This document shows, in pieces, positions 25,786 through 35,192 of a stretch of 64,000 bases of DNA. Each line of letters begins with the position of its first letter. The stretch's first letter is position 1. The DNA is from Burkholderiales bacterium RIFCSPLOWO2_02_FULL_57_36 (GTDB lineage: Bacteria; Pseudomonadota; Gammaproteobacteria; Burkholderiales; Burkholderiaceae_D), in the NCBI GenBank assembly GCA_001770855.1, contig MESE01000001.1:124001-188000 (forward strand). Reading direction: 5' to 3'. Under the pieces are notes generated by a model. That model searched no databases, was not told where the DNA came from, and saw only the letters and a list, made by a program, of their open reading frames with translations. Both the position numbers and the translations under genes were made by a program.

Positions 25786-26586
25786 ATGTCATATCGCACA
25801 TTCAAGCGCAGCAAACTAAGTCGTCTTCTGGGCTTTACCGCAGCTGGGTTGTTGCTTATTGCAGCATCAGTTTATTCCCAAACCGCGACAGAAAGTTCGA
25901 AAGCCGATAGTCCCGCCGAAAAATCTTCATCCGTCAACTCCGGCAGCAGTGCCCAAGATAAGGGAGCAACCGGAACCAGCGGCGCTTCAGGCTCCACTGC
26001 GGGAACAGATGCCAAGGCCGCATCCAAATCATCTGATGCTGCGGGAAAACTCAGCAAGGCCGATCGCGAAATGATGGAAAAGATCGCTCAAGCCAATATT
26101 GCGGAAATCGAAACCGGGAAACTCGCACAGGAAAAATCGAAAAACGAAGAAGTGCGCTCGTTTGCGAAAAAGATGGTTGATGATCACACCAAGGCACAAA
26201 GTGACCTGGAAAAAATTGCTCAGTCAAAAGACGTGTCTCTGCCGAGTAAACCAGACGCGAAGCATCAAGCCGCAATGAAAAAACTGAATACGCTTTCCGA
26301 AACGGATTTTGATAAACAGTACATGGCGCAAGCCGGACTGAATGATCATCGCGATACGCATCGCTTGCTTGAGCGTGTAAGCAAGCAGGCCAAAGATGAT
26401 GAATTGAAACAGTACGCTACCAACACAATAGCGTCAGTCGATGAGCATCTGAAGATGGCCCAGAGCATGAAAGGCGGTCAAACGGCAAGCGGCAGTTCGG
26501 GTGCCGGCGCCACCGGCACTTCCGGCCGCAGTTCGGAAAAATCAGGCGCCAAGTCCGAAAAATCCGGCGGCAGCGAAAACAAGTGA
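25786..26586 (+). CDS. DUF4142 domain-containing exported protein
   Basis: 266 residues. The N-terminus is a signal peptide (KLSRLLGFTAAGLLLIAASV, cleavage near YSQTA). Residues ~30-85 are Ser/Gly/Ala-rich low complexity, and residues ~90-225 are a DUF4142 helical bundle (LSKADREMMEKIAQANIAEI; EVRSFAKKMVDDHTKAQSDL). The C-terminus is again Gly/Ser-rich (GAGATGTSGRSSEKSG). DUF4142 proteins are ferritin-like periplasmic or secreted bundles without a set function, often in stress loci. AAGGAG lies 8 bases before the ATG. It follows the prkA-yeaH-spoVR operon with a 264-base gap. Confidence 0.88.
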   Translation: MSYRTFKRSKLSRLLGFTAAGLLLIAASVYSQTATESSKADSPAEKSSSVNSGSSAQDKGATGTSGASGSTAGTDAKAASKSSDAAGKLSKADREMMEKIAQANIAEIETGKLAQEKSKNEEVRSFAKKMVDDHTKAQSDLEKIAQSKDVSLPSKPDAKHQAAMKKLNTLSETDFDKQYMAQAGLNDHRDTHRLLERVSKQAKDDELKQYATNTIASVDEHLKMAQSMKGGQTASGSSGAGATGTSGRSSEKSGAKSEKSGGSENK

Positions 26587-26632
26587 CGTGTTGGAGAAGG
26601 GCATCTTAATAGCGACCATAAAAGGAAAAACC

Positions 26633-27097
26633 ATGGATAACGACGACATTATTTCAACACTGAATGATTTGATTGAAACCTGCAAGGATGGCGAAGAAGG
26701 ATTCAGGACTTGCGCTGAAGACATCAGCGATCCACAAATCAAGAATTTGTTTATCGATCGTGCTCAGTCTTGTTCGTCAGCCGCAAGCGAATTGCAGGAA
26801 TTGGTATCTGCATGCGGCGGAGATCCGGAAACCAGAAGCAGCATCAGCGGCAGTTTGCACCGTCGCTGGGTCGATATCAAGTCGGCTGTTACCGGCAAGG
26901 ATGATGAATCCATTCTCAATGAGTGTGAACGCGGTGAAGATGTTGCAGTCACCAGCTATCGCAAGGCGCTGGAGAAGGATTTGCCGGCGAATATACGCAG
27001 CGTGGTCGAGCGTCAATACAATGGTGTATTGCGCAATCACGACCAGGTAAAAAGCTTGCGCGATCAGGTTCGTACCGCAAAAAACCTGACGCGTTAA
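26633..27097 (+). CDS. PA2169-type four-helix-bundle protein (DUF2383)
   Basis: 154 residues starting MDNDDIISTLNDLIETCKDGEEGF, the first helix of the DUF2383 ferritin-like fold, with later blocks RAQSCSSAASELQELVSACGG and VERQYNGVLRNHDQVKSLRD. The length matches PA2169. These proteins are induced under stress in pseudomonads; the molecular role is unknown. AAAGGAAAAACC precedes the ATG. It lies 46 bases after the DUF4142 gene and is probably cotranscribed with it. Confidence 0.9.
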   Translation: MDNDDIISTLNDLIETCKDGEEGFRTCAEDISDPQIKNLFIDRAQSCSSAASELQELVSACGGDPETRSSISGSLHRRWVDIKSAVTGKDDESILNECERGEDVAVTSYRKALEKDLPANIRSVVERQYNGVLRNHDQVKSLRDQVRTAKNLTR

Positions 27098-27194
27098 AGT
27101 ATTCTGTTACCCGGGAAATACGAAGCGCAGGTTATCTATCGGCAACGGTTCACTCAGGATCGGTGTCGATTCCGGCGCTTTGTCCGCATCATGG

Positions 27195-27803
27195 TCAAAT
27201 ACGAGCAGGGAGTTTTGATTTTTCCAATTGCACCAGCTCGATATCCGGCAAGTTGCGGCTGACCTGTTCGACCGTGTCATGAGTCGTCAGCGCTTGAACC
27301 ACCACCGGCAGCGGAGCCGGCCAGATTTCCGGAAGATCTCGTTCTTCTTGTGCAATGAGGGTGAATGCGAGCTGTTCGATCGGCGGCGAAAAGCGTGCGC
27401 TTATTCCCGGCTTGTTGCCGCGTGCGTCGACACGATACCATCCATGCTGCCGCAGAAATACGGCATTGAGTCCGTGCAGGCAGTACGGCGCGCCGCCCGA
27501 ACCCACGGATAGTCTCTGGTAGCAGAGCCCCGCAGGTATTCCGTTCGCGCGTAACAGCGCTGCCAAAAGATGGCTTTTGGCATAGCAGTATCCAGTGCCG
27601 TGCAATAGAACGTCAGAGGCGCGGCATGTGACCGGATTCATCTTGAAGTCCCAGCTATGCCTGATCGAATCGCGCACGAACTCAAAACATGCGCGTGCCA
27701 CCTCGTCTTCGGACGAACGATCAGCCGCGAGCTCGGCGGCCTTTCCACTTACGGCAGGATGATCGAAGTCGATATATTCGCTTTGCGCTAGGTAAGGATT
27801 CAT
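27195..27803 (-). CDS. Transglutaminase-like cysteine protease superfamily protein
   Basis: 202 residues with a full Cys-His-Asp triad in order: the Cys in LLHGTGYCYAKSHLLAALLRA, the His in PYCLHGLNAVFL and the Asp in WYRVDARGN. No signal peptide is present, so it is cytosolic. This compact type matches stand-alone transglutaminase-like (PF01841) proteins, which usually act as peptidases or in peptide release. It ends 98 bases from the end of the DUF2383 gene (convergent). Downstream of it on the same strand nothing follows. Confidence 0.88.
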   Translation of the reverse strand: MNPYLAQSEYIDFDHPAVSGKAAELAADRSSEDEVARACFEFVRDSIRHSWDFKMNPVTCRASDVLLHGTGYCYAKSHLLAALLRANGIPAGLCYQRLSVGSGGAPYCLHGLNAVFLRQHGWYRVDARGNKPGISARFSPPIEQLAFTLIAQEERDLPEIWPAPLPVVVQALTTHDTVEQVSRNLPDIELVQLEKSKLPARI

Positions 27804-27810
27804 CGGTTCT

Positions 27811-29352
27811 TTAGTTCGGTAATTTATCTATATACAGATGGAAAGTGTTGCCGCCGATTTGCTTGGCTTGATACATCGCGGAATCGGCGCGATTGATCAG
27901 CGTTTCCACATTGGTGCCGTGTGCGGGATAAAGGCTGATGCCGATGCTTGGCGTAGCCGTCAGCACGTGCCCGTCTATCAGATAGGGTTGTTCAAGCGAC
28001 TTAAGAATTCTTCTCGCGATCTCGCAGGCAGCCTCCCCGGAATGAATGTCCGGCAGCACCAGAACAAATTCATCGCCGCCGATTCTCGAAACGGTATCGA
28101 CTTCACGCAACGCGCCGCGTACTCGTTGCGCGACTTCCTGCAGCAGGAAGTCGCCGATTCGGTGTCCCAGGCTGTCATTGATGACTTTGAACCTGTCGAG
28201 ATCGATAAACTGGATCGACACCTGGCTGGCGTTTCGCTTTGCAACCAACAGTGCCTGTCCAATCCTATCTTCCAGCAACCGGCGGTTCGGCAAGCCGGTC
28301 AGCGCATCATGGTTGGCGAGATGACGAATTCGCTCTTCCGCGGCACGGCGCTCCAGGATCTCCGCTTCCAGCAATGCGTTTGCGGTAGCCAGTTCGGCAG
28401 TGCGTTCCTGTACCCGCATTTCCAGTTCACGGCGCGCGCGTAACAGTGCTTCGCTCGCAGCCTTGCGTGCGGTGATGTCTTCAGCGATAAAAATCGTGCC
28501 TTTGTTGTTGTCCGCTGGATCAATGGCCTTGGCCAGCACCCTGCACCAGAAGGTGCTGCCGTCGCGTCTCTGCAATTCCAGTTCGGTATCAAATTGCTTG
28601 CCGCTGCTCAGCACCGGTATCGCGGCATGTCCCATCTCAGCGTAGGCTTCCGGAGACGGATAGAAAATACTGGCAGGCTGGCCAACCAGTTCATCGATCG
28701 GCCAGCCGAACATTTCCGTCACGGTCGGATTGGCATGCAATACTTTGCGATCGCGGGTAAAGATGATTCCGACCGAGGCATTCTCCAGGATCGCGCCGTA
28801 TTCAAGCAGGGTTTGGCGTTTGGATTCATCCGCCGCTTTGCGATCGGTAATATCTTCGGTAATGAAGATCGAGCCTTTGCCGGGATCAGCTGTATCGATC
28901 ACGTTGGCCAGCATGCGGCACCAGAATATCGTGCCGTCACGCTTGCGCATCTGCAGTTCGGTGTCCAGGCGCTTGCCATTGCCGAGCAATGGCGCCGCAA
29001 TGCGCCCCAATTGAGCGAACGCTTCAGGTGATGGATAAAGAATGCCGGTCGGCTGGCCGATAAGTTCATGGCTGGTCCAGCCGAACATTTCACTGAAGCG
29101 GGTATTGCAATGCAAGAATGTCTGATTGCGAGTAAAGGTTATGCCGAGCGATGCATTGTCGAGTATCGCTTGATATTCAAGCAAGGTATGCCGAAGTTCG
29201 GCTTCGCTGCCTGGCTTGGCGGGATTGAAATTCATGATTGAAGCACCAATGGTCTCCGTTCTTGATATGTGCGTTGCACCCGTACGCCTGTGAAGGATAT
29301 TGCTATCGTACACTTTTTCAAGTTGAAATCCGTTGTCAGTTGGAACATTCAT
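27811..29352 (-). CDS. Diguanylate cyclase with two PAS domains
   Basis: 513 residues. After a short N-terminal part come two similar PAS domains (residues ~52-170 and ~175-300), both with the pattern LLEYxAILxNAS and GW..DELVGQP..I.YPSPEAYA, each followed by a PAC motif; a coiled segment (RRELEMRVQERTAELATA) links to a GGDEF domain (~350-505) with the intact IGGDEFVLVLP motif. The PAS repeats look like a recent duplication. No EAL domain, so it makes cyclic di-GMP. No transmembrane segments, so it probably senses a cytosolic signal. The start (ATG 29352 or ATG 29235) is uncertain, as neither has a good ribosome site. Confidence 0.92.
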   Translation of the reverse strand: MNVPTDNGFQLEKVYDSNILHRRTGATHISRTETIGASIMNFNPAKPGSEAELRHTLLEYQAILDNASLGITFTRNQTFLHCNTRFSEMFGWTSHELIGQPTGILYPSPEAFAQLGRIAAPLLGNGKRLDTELQMRKRDGTIFWCRMLANVIDTADPGKGSIFITEDITDRKAADESKRQTLLEYGAILENASVGIIFTRDRKVLHANPTVTEMFGWPIDELVGQPASIFYPSPEAYAEMGHAAIPVLSSGKQFDTELELQRRDGSTFWCRVLAKAIDPADNNKGTIFIAEDITARKAASEALLRARRELEMRVQERTAELATANALLEAEILERRAAEERIRHLANHDALTGLPNRRLLEDRIGQALLVAKRNASQVSIQFIDLDRFKVINDSLGHRIGDFLLQEVAQRVRGALREVDTVSRIGGDEFVLVLPDIHSGEAACEIARRILKSLEQPYLIDGHVLTATPSIGISLYPAHGTNVETLINRADSAMYQAKQIGGNTFHLYIDKLPN

Positions 29353-29441
29353 GTGAATTCAGGTGGAGTAAAATAGCTGCCCGGCCAGCTATCGAATGTC
29401 ATGGTTGGTCTTTCGAAAAGCCACTTCCGGATACACTGCGC

Positions 29442-31055
29442 ATGTTGCGACTGACTGACGTTCAACTCCCACTCGACCATCCTGATCCGGCCATCAAGGA
29501 TGCGATTATTGCGCGGCTGGGCATTTCGGCCGACGATCTGCTCGGCTATTCGATTTTTCGCCGCAGTTACGATGCACGCAAAAAAACCGCTATTGTCCTG
29601 ATTTATGCGCTCGATGTGGAAACCCGCAACGAAGCGGCATTACTCCAGCGCCTAAAGGGCGATCGGTATGTCGCGCCGTCACCGGATACCAGTTACAAAT
29701 TCGTCGCCAAGGCGCCCGTCAGCCTTGCACAGCGTCCGGTCGTCATAGGCACAGGGCCGTGCGGTATTTTTGCCGGCTTGATCCTGGCGCAAATGGGCTT
29801 TCGCCCAATCATTCTGGAGCGCGGCAAGGCCGTGCGTGAACGCACCAAGGACACCTGGGCTTTATGGCGCAAAGGAGAATTGGACCCGGAATCGAATGTG
29901 CAATTCGGCGAAGGCGGAGCCGGTACTTTTTCCGACGGAAAACTGTATAGCCAAATCAAGGATCCGAAACACTATGGTCGCAAAGTGTTGACGGAATTCG
30001 TCAAGGCCGACGCGCCGCCGGAAATCCTGTATGTCAGCAAGCCGCATATCGGTACTTTCCGGCTGGTCAAGATGGTTGAGCAAATGCGTGCCACGATCGA
30101 AGCGCTGGGCGGAGAGTTCCGCTTTCAAAGCAAGGTCGACGATATCGATATCAAAAACGGTCAAGTGCGCGGTGTGGTGCTGGCGAGCGGCGAAACCATC
30201 GCCACGGAACATGTCGTATTGGCAATCGGGCATAGTGCGCGTGACACGTTCCAGATGTTGTACGATCGCGGCGTTTATGTTGAAGCGAAACCGTTTTCGA
30301 TCGGATTCCGCATCGAGCATCCGCAATCGCTGATCGACCGTTGCCGCTTCGGACCGAATGCCGGCAATCCGATATTGGGTGCCGCCGATTACAAGCTGGT
30401 GCATCATTGCAGCAACGGCCGCTCAGTGTACAGTTTCTGCATGTGCCCCGGCGGTACCGTGGTGGCAGCAACGTCGGAGCCGGGACGGGTGGTCACCAAC
30501 GGCATGAGCCAGTATTCGCGCAATGAGCGCAATGCCAACAGCGGTATCGTGATCGGTATCACGCCGGCCGACTATCCTGGATCTCCTTTGGCCGGCATCG
30601 CGTTTCAACAGCATTGGGAATCGCGTGCATTCGAACTCGGCGGTGGGAATTATCATGCGCCGGGTCAACTGGTCGGCGATTTCATCGCCGACCAGGCATC
30701 GACGGAATTCGGCTCGGTGTTGCCATCATACAAACCGGGTGTGCGGCTGGGAAATCTGAACCCGTCATTGCCGGATTATGCGATTGCGGCAATTCGTGAG
30801 GCCTTGCCGGCATTCGACAAGCAGATCAAGGGTTTCGCAATGCATGATGCGGTGCTGACCGGCGTCGAAACGCGCACATCTTCTCCGATCCGCATCAAGC
30901 GCAATGCCAATTTCGAAAGCATCAACATCAAGGGATTGTTTCCCGCAGGAGAAGGGGCGGGATATGCAGGCGGAATCCTGTCCGCGGCGGTTGACGGCAT
31001 CAAGGTGGCTGAAGCGGTGGGCCTGAGCATCAGCGGCGGTACGATCGAAACATGA
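29442..31055 (+). CDS. FAD-dependent dehydrogenase (COG2509-like)
   Basis: 537 residues from ATG 29442; the upstream extension lacks conserved residues. An N-terminal ~90-residue cap (MLRLTDVQLPLDH, then FRRSYDARKKTAIVLIYALD) precedes an FAD-binding motif VVIGTGPCGIFAGLILAQMG. Further blocks are VQFGEGGAGTFSDGKLYSQI, FSFCMCPGGTVVAAT-like (YSFCMCPGGTVVAATSEPGR) and LFPAGEGAGYAGGILSAAVDG at the C-terminus. The family is widespread and uncharacterised. It is divergent from the PAS-GGDEF gene. Confidence 0.9.
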   Translation: MLRLTDVQLPLDHPDPAIKDAIIARLGISADDLLGYSIFRRSYDARKKTAIVLIYALDVETRNEAALLQRLKGDRYVAPSPDTSYKFVAKAPVSLAQRPVVIGTGPCGIFAGLILAQMGFRPIILERGKAVRERTKDTWALWRKGELDPESNVQFGEGGAGTFSDGKLYSQIKDPKHYGRKVLTEFVKADAPPEILYVSKPHIGTFRLVKMVEQMRATIEALGGEFRFQSKVDDIDIKNGQVRGVVLASGETIATEHVVLAIGHSARDTFQMLYDRGVYVEAKPFSIGFRIEHPQSLIDRCRFGPNAGNPILGAADYKLVHHCSNGRSVYSFCMCPGGTVVAATSEPGRVVTNGMSQYSRNERNANSGIVIGITPADYPGSPLAGIAFQQHWESRAFELGGGNYHAPGQLVGDFIADQASTEFGSVLPSYKPGVRLGNLNPSLPDYAIAAIREALPAFDKQIKGFAMHDAVLTGVETRTSSPIRIKRNANFESINIKGLFPAGEGAGYAGGILSAAVDGIKVAEAVGLSISGGTIET

Positions 31056-31095
31056 AGAGGGTGTGTTTCTTGGTAACGCAAATTCCTGTTTGCAG

Positions 31096-32229
31096 TCAAT
31101 GCACCAATTGATAAGTATTACGGCCCGCTGCCTTTGCCATATACAAGGCTTCATCCCCCTTGTGCAATAAAGCATCGGCATCGATTTGGGCATCCGGGCG
31201 AATCGCGATGCCTATGCTAACGGTAATTTTGCGTACAGCGCCCAAAATCTCGAAACCGCGTTCCATTGCCTGAATAATCTTGCGCGCGACGATGGTTGCC
31301 TCTTCCGCTGCGTGCATGCCTTCGAGAATAATCACAAATTCATCGCCGGCCAGTCGTGCGACGACATCGGTTTGGCGCACACAGCCCATCAGACGTCGCG
31401 CGGATTCTATCAATACCTGGTCTCCGCCGCGGCGTGTCAGTTCATCATTTATCGTTTTGAAATGATCAATGTCGATTAACAATACAGCCATCACCAAGCC
31501 GCTGCGGCAACTGCGGGCAATCGCATCGCTCAGCTTCTCGTTGAACTGAGTGCGATTGGCAAGGCCGGTAAGTAAATCGTGCTTAGCCATGAGCATCAAC
31601 TGGTTTTCGACCGGTTGCACCGGAGTGATGTCGTTGGCCACTCCGTAAATGCCGATCACTTTTCCATTTGAGTCCTTGTGGGGTAGGTAAATTCCACGGA
31701 AATGATGCGGCGCACCGTCGTGAATCAACTCCATTTGAAAATGCGCTTCTTCACCCGCAAGCGCCTGGTCCACAGAGTTCTTCACCATCTCATAGCTTTC
31801 TTCCCGCAACACATCATGCACATGGCGTCCGGTAATTTCGCTTAGCGGTCGTTTCAGCCAGGCACTATAGGCATGGTTGTTGAACTGAAAGCGGCGTTCC
31901 CGGTCGATATATGAAATGAGCATCGGCAAAAGATCGACGATGGTGCGCAAGTCCATTTCATTTGTATCGGGCAGCACTCTGGACCGGGGCCGGGCTATGC
32001 TGAAGCCGCTACCCCCTATCCATAGCAGCACGCCACCGGCAAGGAAGGCTGCGAAAGCGGCATTGAAGACGAACACTTGCGTTCTCGGGGCGAGTTGCGC
32101 GATTGACGGCCAATATAATAGCCAGCCAAGCATGACGGCAAAGCCGGGCAGGAACAAGATACTGCCGACGACCAGCTTGATCGAGGGCATTCTGCTAAAA
32201 GGGGCGAAATGTTGCCGAAGCCTCTGCAT
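31096..32229 (-). CDS. Membrane-anchored PAS-GGDEF diguanylate cyclase (AGDEF variant)
   Basis: 377 residues. Two hydrophobic segments (LVVGSILFLPGFAVMLGWLLYW and the following VFNAAFAAFLAGGVLLWIGG) anchor the protein. A PAS domain (MDLRTIVDLLPMLISYID onward) is followed by a GGDEF domain in which the active-site motif is AGDEF (ARLAGDEFVIIL). Ala for the first Gly is a known variant that can keep activity. The start is fixed by GGAAGG nine bases before ATG 32229; a longer frame overlaps the CorA gene and has no conserved residues. It follows corA on the same strand after 122 bases. Confidence 0.9.
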   Translation of the reverse strand: MQRLRQHFAPFSRMPSIKLVVGSILFLPGFAVMLGWLLYWPSIAQLAPRTQVFVFNAAFAAFLAGGVLLWIGGSGFSIARPRSRVLPDTNEMDLRTIVDLLPMLISYIDRERRFQFNNHAYSAWLKRPLSEITGRHVHDVLREESYEMVKNSVDQALAGEEAHFQMELIHDGAPHHFRGIYLPHKDSNGKVIGIYGVANDITPVQPVENQLMLMAKHDLLTGLANRTQFNEKLSDAIARSCRSGLVMAVLLIDIDHFKTINDELTRRGGDQVLIESARRLMGCVRQTDVVARLAGDEFVIILEGMHAAEEATIVARKIIQAMERGFEILGAVRKITVSIGIAIRPDAQIDADALLHKGDEALYMAKAAGRNTYQLVH

Positions 32230-32351
32230 GTTGTTCCTTCCACCGCGAGTTGCGCGCACCCGTCGTTTCGTTCCAAATTTCCTTCTGACGCATCTTGCAT
32301 GCCATTTCGTCGAGCGCGCTTTTGCGGAAAAAACTGGCCGAAAAATACAGG

Positions 32352-33317
32352 CTAGAGCCACCCCAATCTTCGAAAACGATAGTACAGCGCACCGCACACT
32401 ACGGTCACGATTCCGAGCGCGAGCGGGTAGCCGTACTTCCATTTCAGTTCGGGCATCGCCTCGAAATTCATGCCCCAGATACCGACGAATGCAGTGGTAA
32501 CCGCAAAGATCGCAGCCCACGCTGCCAAGCGTTTGTTGACCTCGTTCTCTTCGATGGACACCATGGACAAATTGACCTGGATCGCCGTGCCTATGGTTTC
32601 CCGAACCGCATCGATGGATGTATTGATTCGGGAAAGATGATCATAGACATCGCGAAAATATTCCTGGGTATGAAGGCAAATCGGCGGCACCCGTCCGCCG
32701 TACAGTCTTCCAACCGCGTCCATCAGCGGAGCGGTCGCATGCTTGAGTGTCATTACTTTGCGTTTGAGCTGGTACAGCCGCTCGATATTGGCGCGTTGCG
32801 CTCCTTTGGAGAAGATCTGATCTTCAATCGTTTCGAGTTCCGACTCAAGTGCCTCTATTACCGGAAAATACCGGTCGACGACGGCATCGATCAGCGCATA
32901 CAAAACGAATGCCGGCCCCTTCTCCAGTTGCTGCGGCTCACGTTCGCAACGCGTGCGCACGCCCGTAAGGCTTTGCTGCGAACCGTTACGTACGGAAAGC
33001 ACATAATTCACGCCGACAAAAATGTCCACTTCGCCGACATGCAGCTCGTCATCGATCAATTCCACGGTATGCACGACCGCGAATAATGAATTTCCGTATT
33101 CCTCGATTTTGGGACGCTGATGGCCGTGATGCGCATCTTCAACAGCCAATTCATGCAGATCAAACTCGCCTTGCATTTCCAGAAGTTCGACGGGTTCCGC
33201 ATCCTTTAGCGCGACCCATACAAAACAATCGGGACGCTCCAGATAATCGCTGATGTCCGCGATCGGAATGTCGGCCAGTTTTTTCCCTTCTTGATAGGCA
33301 ACGCAATTAATAAGCAT
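32352..33317 (-). CDS. corA: CorA-family magnesium/cobalt transporter
   Basis: 321 residues. A large cytosolic N-terminal domain (VEDAHHGHQRPKIEEYGNSL; HTVELIDDELHVGEVDIFVG) is followed by two C-terminal membrane helices; the ion-selectivity signature GMN is in GIWGMNFEAMPEL between them. This gives a homopentameric Mg2+ channel in the inner membrane. GGAGGTGA lies before ATG 33317; a TTG two codons earlier is unlikely. The gene is monocistronic or shares a transcript with the diguanylate cyclase downstream. Confidence 0.95.
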   Translation of the reverse strand: MLINCVAYQEGKKLADIPIADISDYLERPDCFVWVALKDAEPVELLEMQGEFDLHELAVEDAHHGHQRPKIEEYGNSLFAVVHTVELIDDELHVGEVDIFVGVNYVLSVRNGSQQSLTGVRTRCEREPQQLEKGPAFVLYALIDAVVDRYFPVIEALESELETIEDQIFSKGAQRANIERLYQLKRKVMTLKHATAPLMDAVGRLYGGRVPPICLHTQEYFRDVYDHLSRINTSIDAVRETIGTAIQVNLSMVSIEENEVNKRLAAWAAIFAVTTAFVGIWGMNFEAMPELKWKYGYPLALGIVTVVCGALYYRFRRLGWL

Positions 33318-33445
33318 GGGCAATCACCTCCGAACCTTTGCATGAGTCTTGTTCAAAAGAAGCTTACACGCAGTCATCCCATACTTGTTACTTCTTTTAT
33401 GCGAACCGGGAACGATATTGTAGGCAGTCCAATTCAGAAAAGAAA

Positions 33446-33466
33446 ACGGGCCGCAATGCGGCCCGT
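33446..33466 (-). terminator. Intrinsic terminator downstream of the phasin gene
   Basis: ACGGGCCGC and GCGGCCCGT pair around a 3-base loop; read leftward the stem is followed by TTTTCTTTTC. It lies 20 bases after the phasin stop. Confidence 0.85.
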
Positions 33467-33485
33467 CGATTTACGGCTTGAAGAT

Positions 33486-34052
33486 TTATTTCTTGGCGGT
33501 TTTGACAGTTGCTTTTTCAGCGGCCTGGGAAAACTGCTTGGTGGCTTTAGTGATGTTTTCTTCGAATGCTTCAGTCGCCTGCTTGGTGCTTTTACGCAAT
33601 TGTCCGTAGCTGGCATTGGCAGTGTCTACAGCGTTTTTCAGCAACGCAACTGCATTTTCCGAACCGGCCGGTGCATTTTTTGAAATTTCGTCAATCAATG
33701 AACTTACTTTGCTGGTGATTTCCGCGATTTGTGCTTCCGCAGCTTTAGCGAATTCCGCTTGCGAAGCAGATGCGATACCGACCAAATTCTGGCCATACGC
33801 CAGCAATTTTTCAGCCTTCGGCTGGGATTGAGCGCTGGTCAATGTAAAGAATTCCTGAACATCTTTAGCCGACAGCAATTGCTGTGCGGTTGCGGCAGAT
33901 TCTTCAAGCGATGCTTTTGCCGCTGCGACATTCAAATTCACAAGGCGGGAAAAGCTTTCAAATGCTTGGGTGGTCAGGGCATTCATGGTGGCAGCCTGGG
34001 TTTCAAAAGCTGATTTGGCGGCTGCAGAAAATTGTTCTTGAGTGCTAAACAT
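33486..34052 (-). CDS. Phasin family protein
   Basis: 188 residues starting MFSTQEQFSAAAKSAFE, the characteristic phasin N-terminus, continuing AATMNALTTQAFESFSRLVN and AKASLEESAATAQQLLSAKD. The whole protein is Ala-rich and amphipathic helical. Phasins coat polyhydroxyalkanoate granules, which suggests PHA storage in this organism. TAGGAG lies 8 bases before the ATG, and a strong terminator follows, so the gene is transcribed alone. The C-terminal tail (EKATVKTAKK) is basic. phaC, phaA or phaB are not in the window. Confidence 0.92.
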   Translation of the reverse strand: MFSTQEQFSAAAKSAFETQAATMNALTTQAFESFSRLVNLNVAAAKASLEESAATAQQLLSAKDVQEFFTLTSAQSQPKAEKLLAYGQNLVGIASASQAEFAKAAEAQIAEITSKVSSLIDEISKNAPAGSENAVALLKNAVDTANASYGQLRKSTKQATEAFEENITKATKQFSQAAEKATVKTAKK

Positions 34053-34209
34053 GGCATTTCTCCTAATAATTAATGGTTCTCGGATCGGTGCTGTTCTGAT
34101 TGTGCACCGCAACAAACTCTATTATAAAGATCGTTGTGCTGATGTCAAGAACTTTTTGTGCGGCGCACCAAATAATTAAAAGACAACACTCCCGTGCATT
34201 GGTAAAAGC

Positions 34210-35043
34210 TTAATTTTTCCGTATTTCAATGCACTTTATCCGTGCCTCGCTAGCTGCGACTTTTCTGTTTTTCTGTTCTTTTAAACACGTTTGATAGTGA
34301 TGAATATGTTCGATGAAAAGCGTCCGTGCCTGCGCGATCGGCAATTTCGCCATGCGTTCGGCCATTTTGCGCTCCGTCTGAAAATGCTGGTAATCAATTG
34401 GCGCATCCCAATCGCCGCCCCAGACAAAGAACCCGTTATCGGCAAACAGAGCAACGACTTCCTCGGCCATCCCCGGACGCGCCTGCTTTCCCGGCCGCAG
34501 ATTCGATCGGTTTGCATATTCGGCGCCCGACGCCGGACTGAATACGGCCCTTCCATCGGAATGGAGCTGGAGGTATGGATTCTGCACCGGGTTCAGATCG
34601 ATCGCCAAGCCATACGCATGCATTGAAGCCAGCTTCCCTCCGGTAATAGGGCGATGGTTGAATACCGAGGTATTGTTATCTTGCATCGACGCGAGGTCAT
34701 CCCCGAAATAATGGTCCATTAGTCTGGCGCGTGCGATTGGAAAACGCCGCAGGTAAAGCGTATCGAAGATCGTCTTGACAAAGTCCGCTACCGCTGCCAA
34801 CACCATGATTTCACCGTCGTTATGCATACGACCTTCAAAATCGATATAGGTGAAGCGGACAATGGCGAGTCTGTCGCAATCCACAGGCGCATTCTTCGCG
34901 AGAACGCCGCGGACCTTCATTCGATCACATGCGGCCGGATCGATACCCGGCGTACTCCGCGGCGCTATCGATCGTGCATCGACGGCACCTGAGGTCGCAA
35001 CCAGGCAAATGACAAGAAACAGGAAAATGAAACGTGCTGTCAT
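34210..35043 (-). CDS. Exported M15-family metallopeptidase (VanY/LD- or DD-carboxypeptidase-like)
   Basis: 277 residues with a signal peptide (FIFLFLVICLVATSGAVDA). The M15 Zn motifs are visible: SMHAYGLAIDLNPVQ (SxHxxGxAxD) and WGGDWDAPIDYQHFQ (the C-terminal HxH-type site). Such enzymes cleave peptidoglycan peptide stems in the periplasm. The start is the ATG at 35043 rather than an in-frame TTG at 35064. The gene stands alone; the C-terminal ~40 residues (HHYQTCLKEQKNRKVAASEA) are not part of the peptidase fold. Confidence 0.85.
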   Translation of the reverse strand: MTARFIFLFLVICLVATSGAVDARSIAPRSTPGIDPAACDRMKVRGVLAKNAPVDCDRLAIVRFTYIDFEGRMHNDGEIMVLAAVADFVKTIFDTLYLRRFPIARARLMDHYFGDDLASMQDNNTSVFNHRPITGGKLASMHAYGLAIDLNPVQNPYLQLHSDGRAVFSPASGAEYANRSNLRPGKQARPGMAEEVVALFADNGFFVWGGDWDAPIDYQHFQTERKMAERMAKLPIAQARTLFIEHIHHYQTCLKEQKNRKVAASEARIKCIEIRKN

Positions 35044-35192
35044 TGGGGGGCAATATCCTTTCAAGGTTTGATCGGCTCTGCGCGCCGATCAAACCGGGTT
35101 AATGACGATCATGGCGCCTGCCTGCATGATTTCAGTTGCGCCTCTATAATGTTTGAAGCTTTTTGGGTCAAATACAATAACGAGGAAGAGAC

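Noticed and set aside
32229-32520. N-terminal extension of the membrane diguanylate cyclase into corA
   Set aside because: It is Arg-rich, overlaps the CorA gene in another frame, and a good ribosome site lies before ATG 32229.
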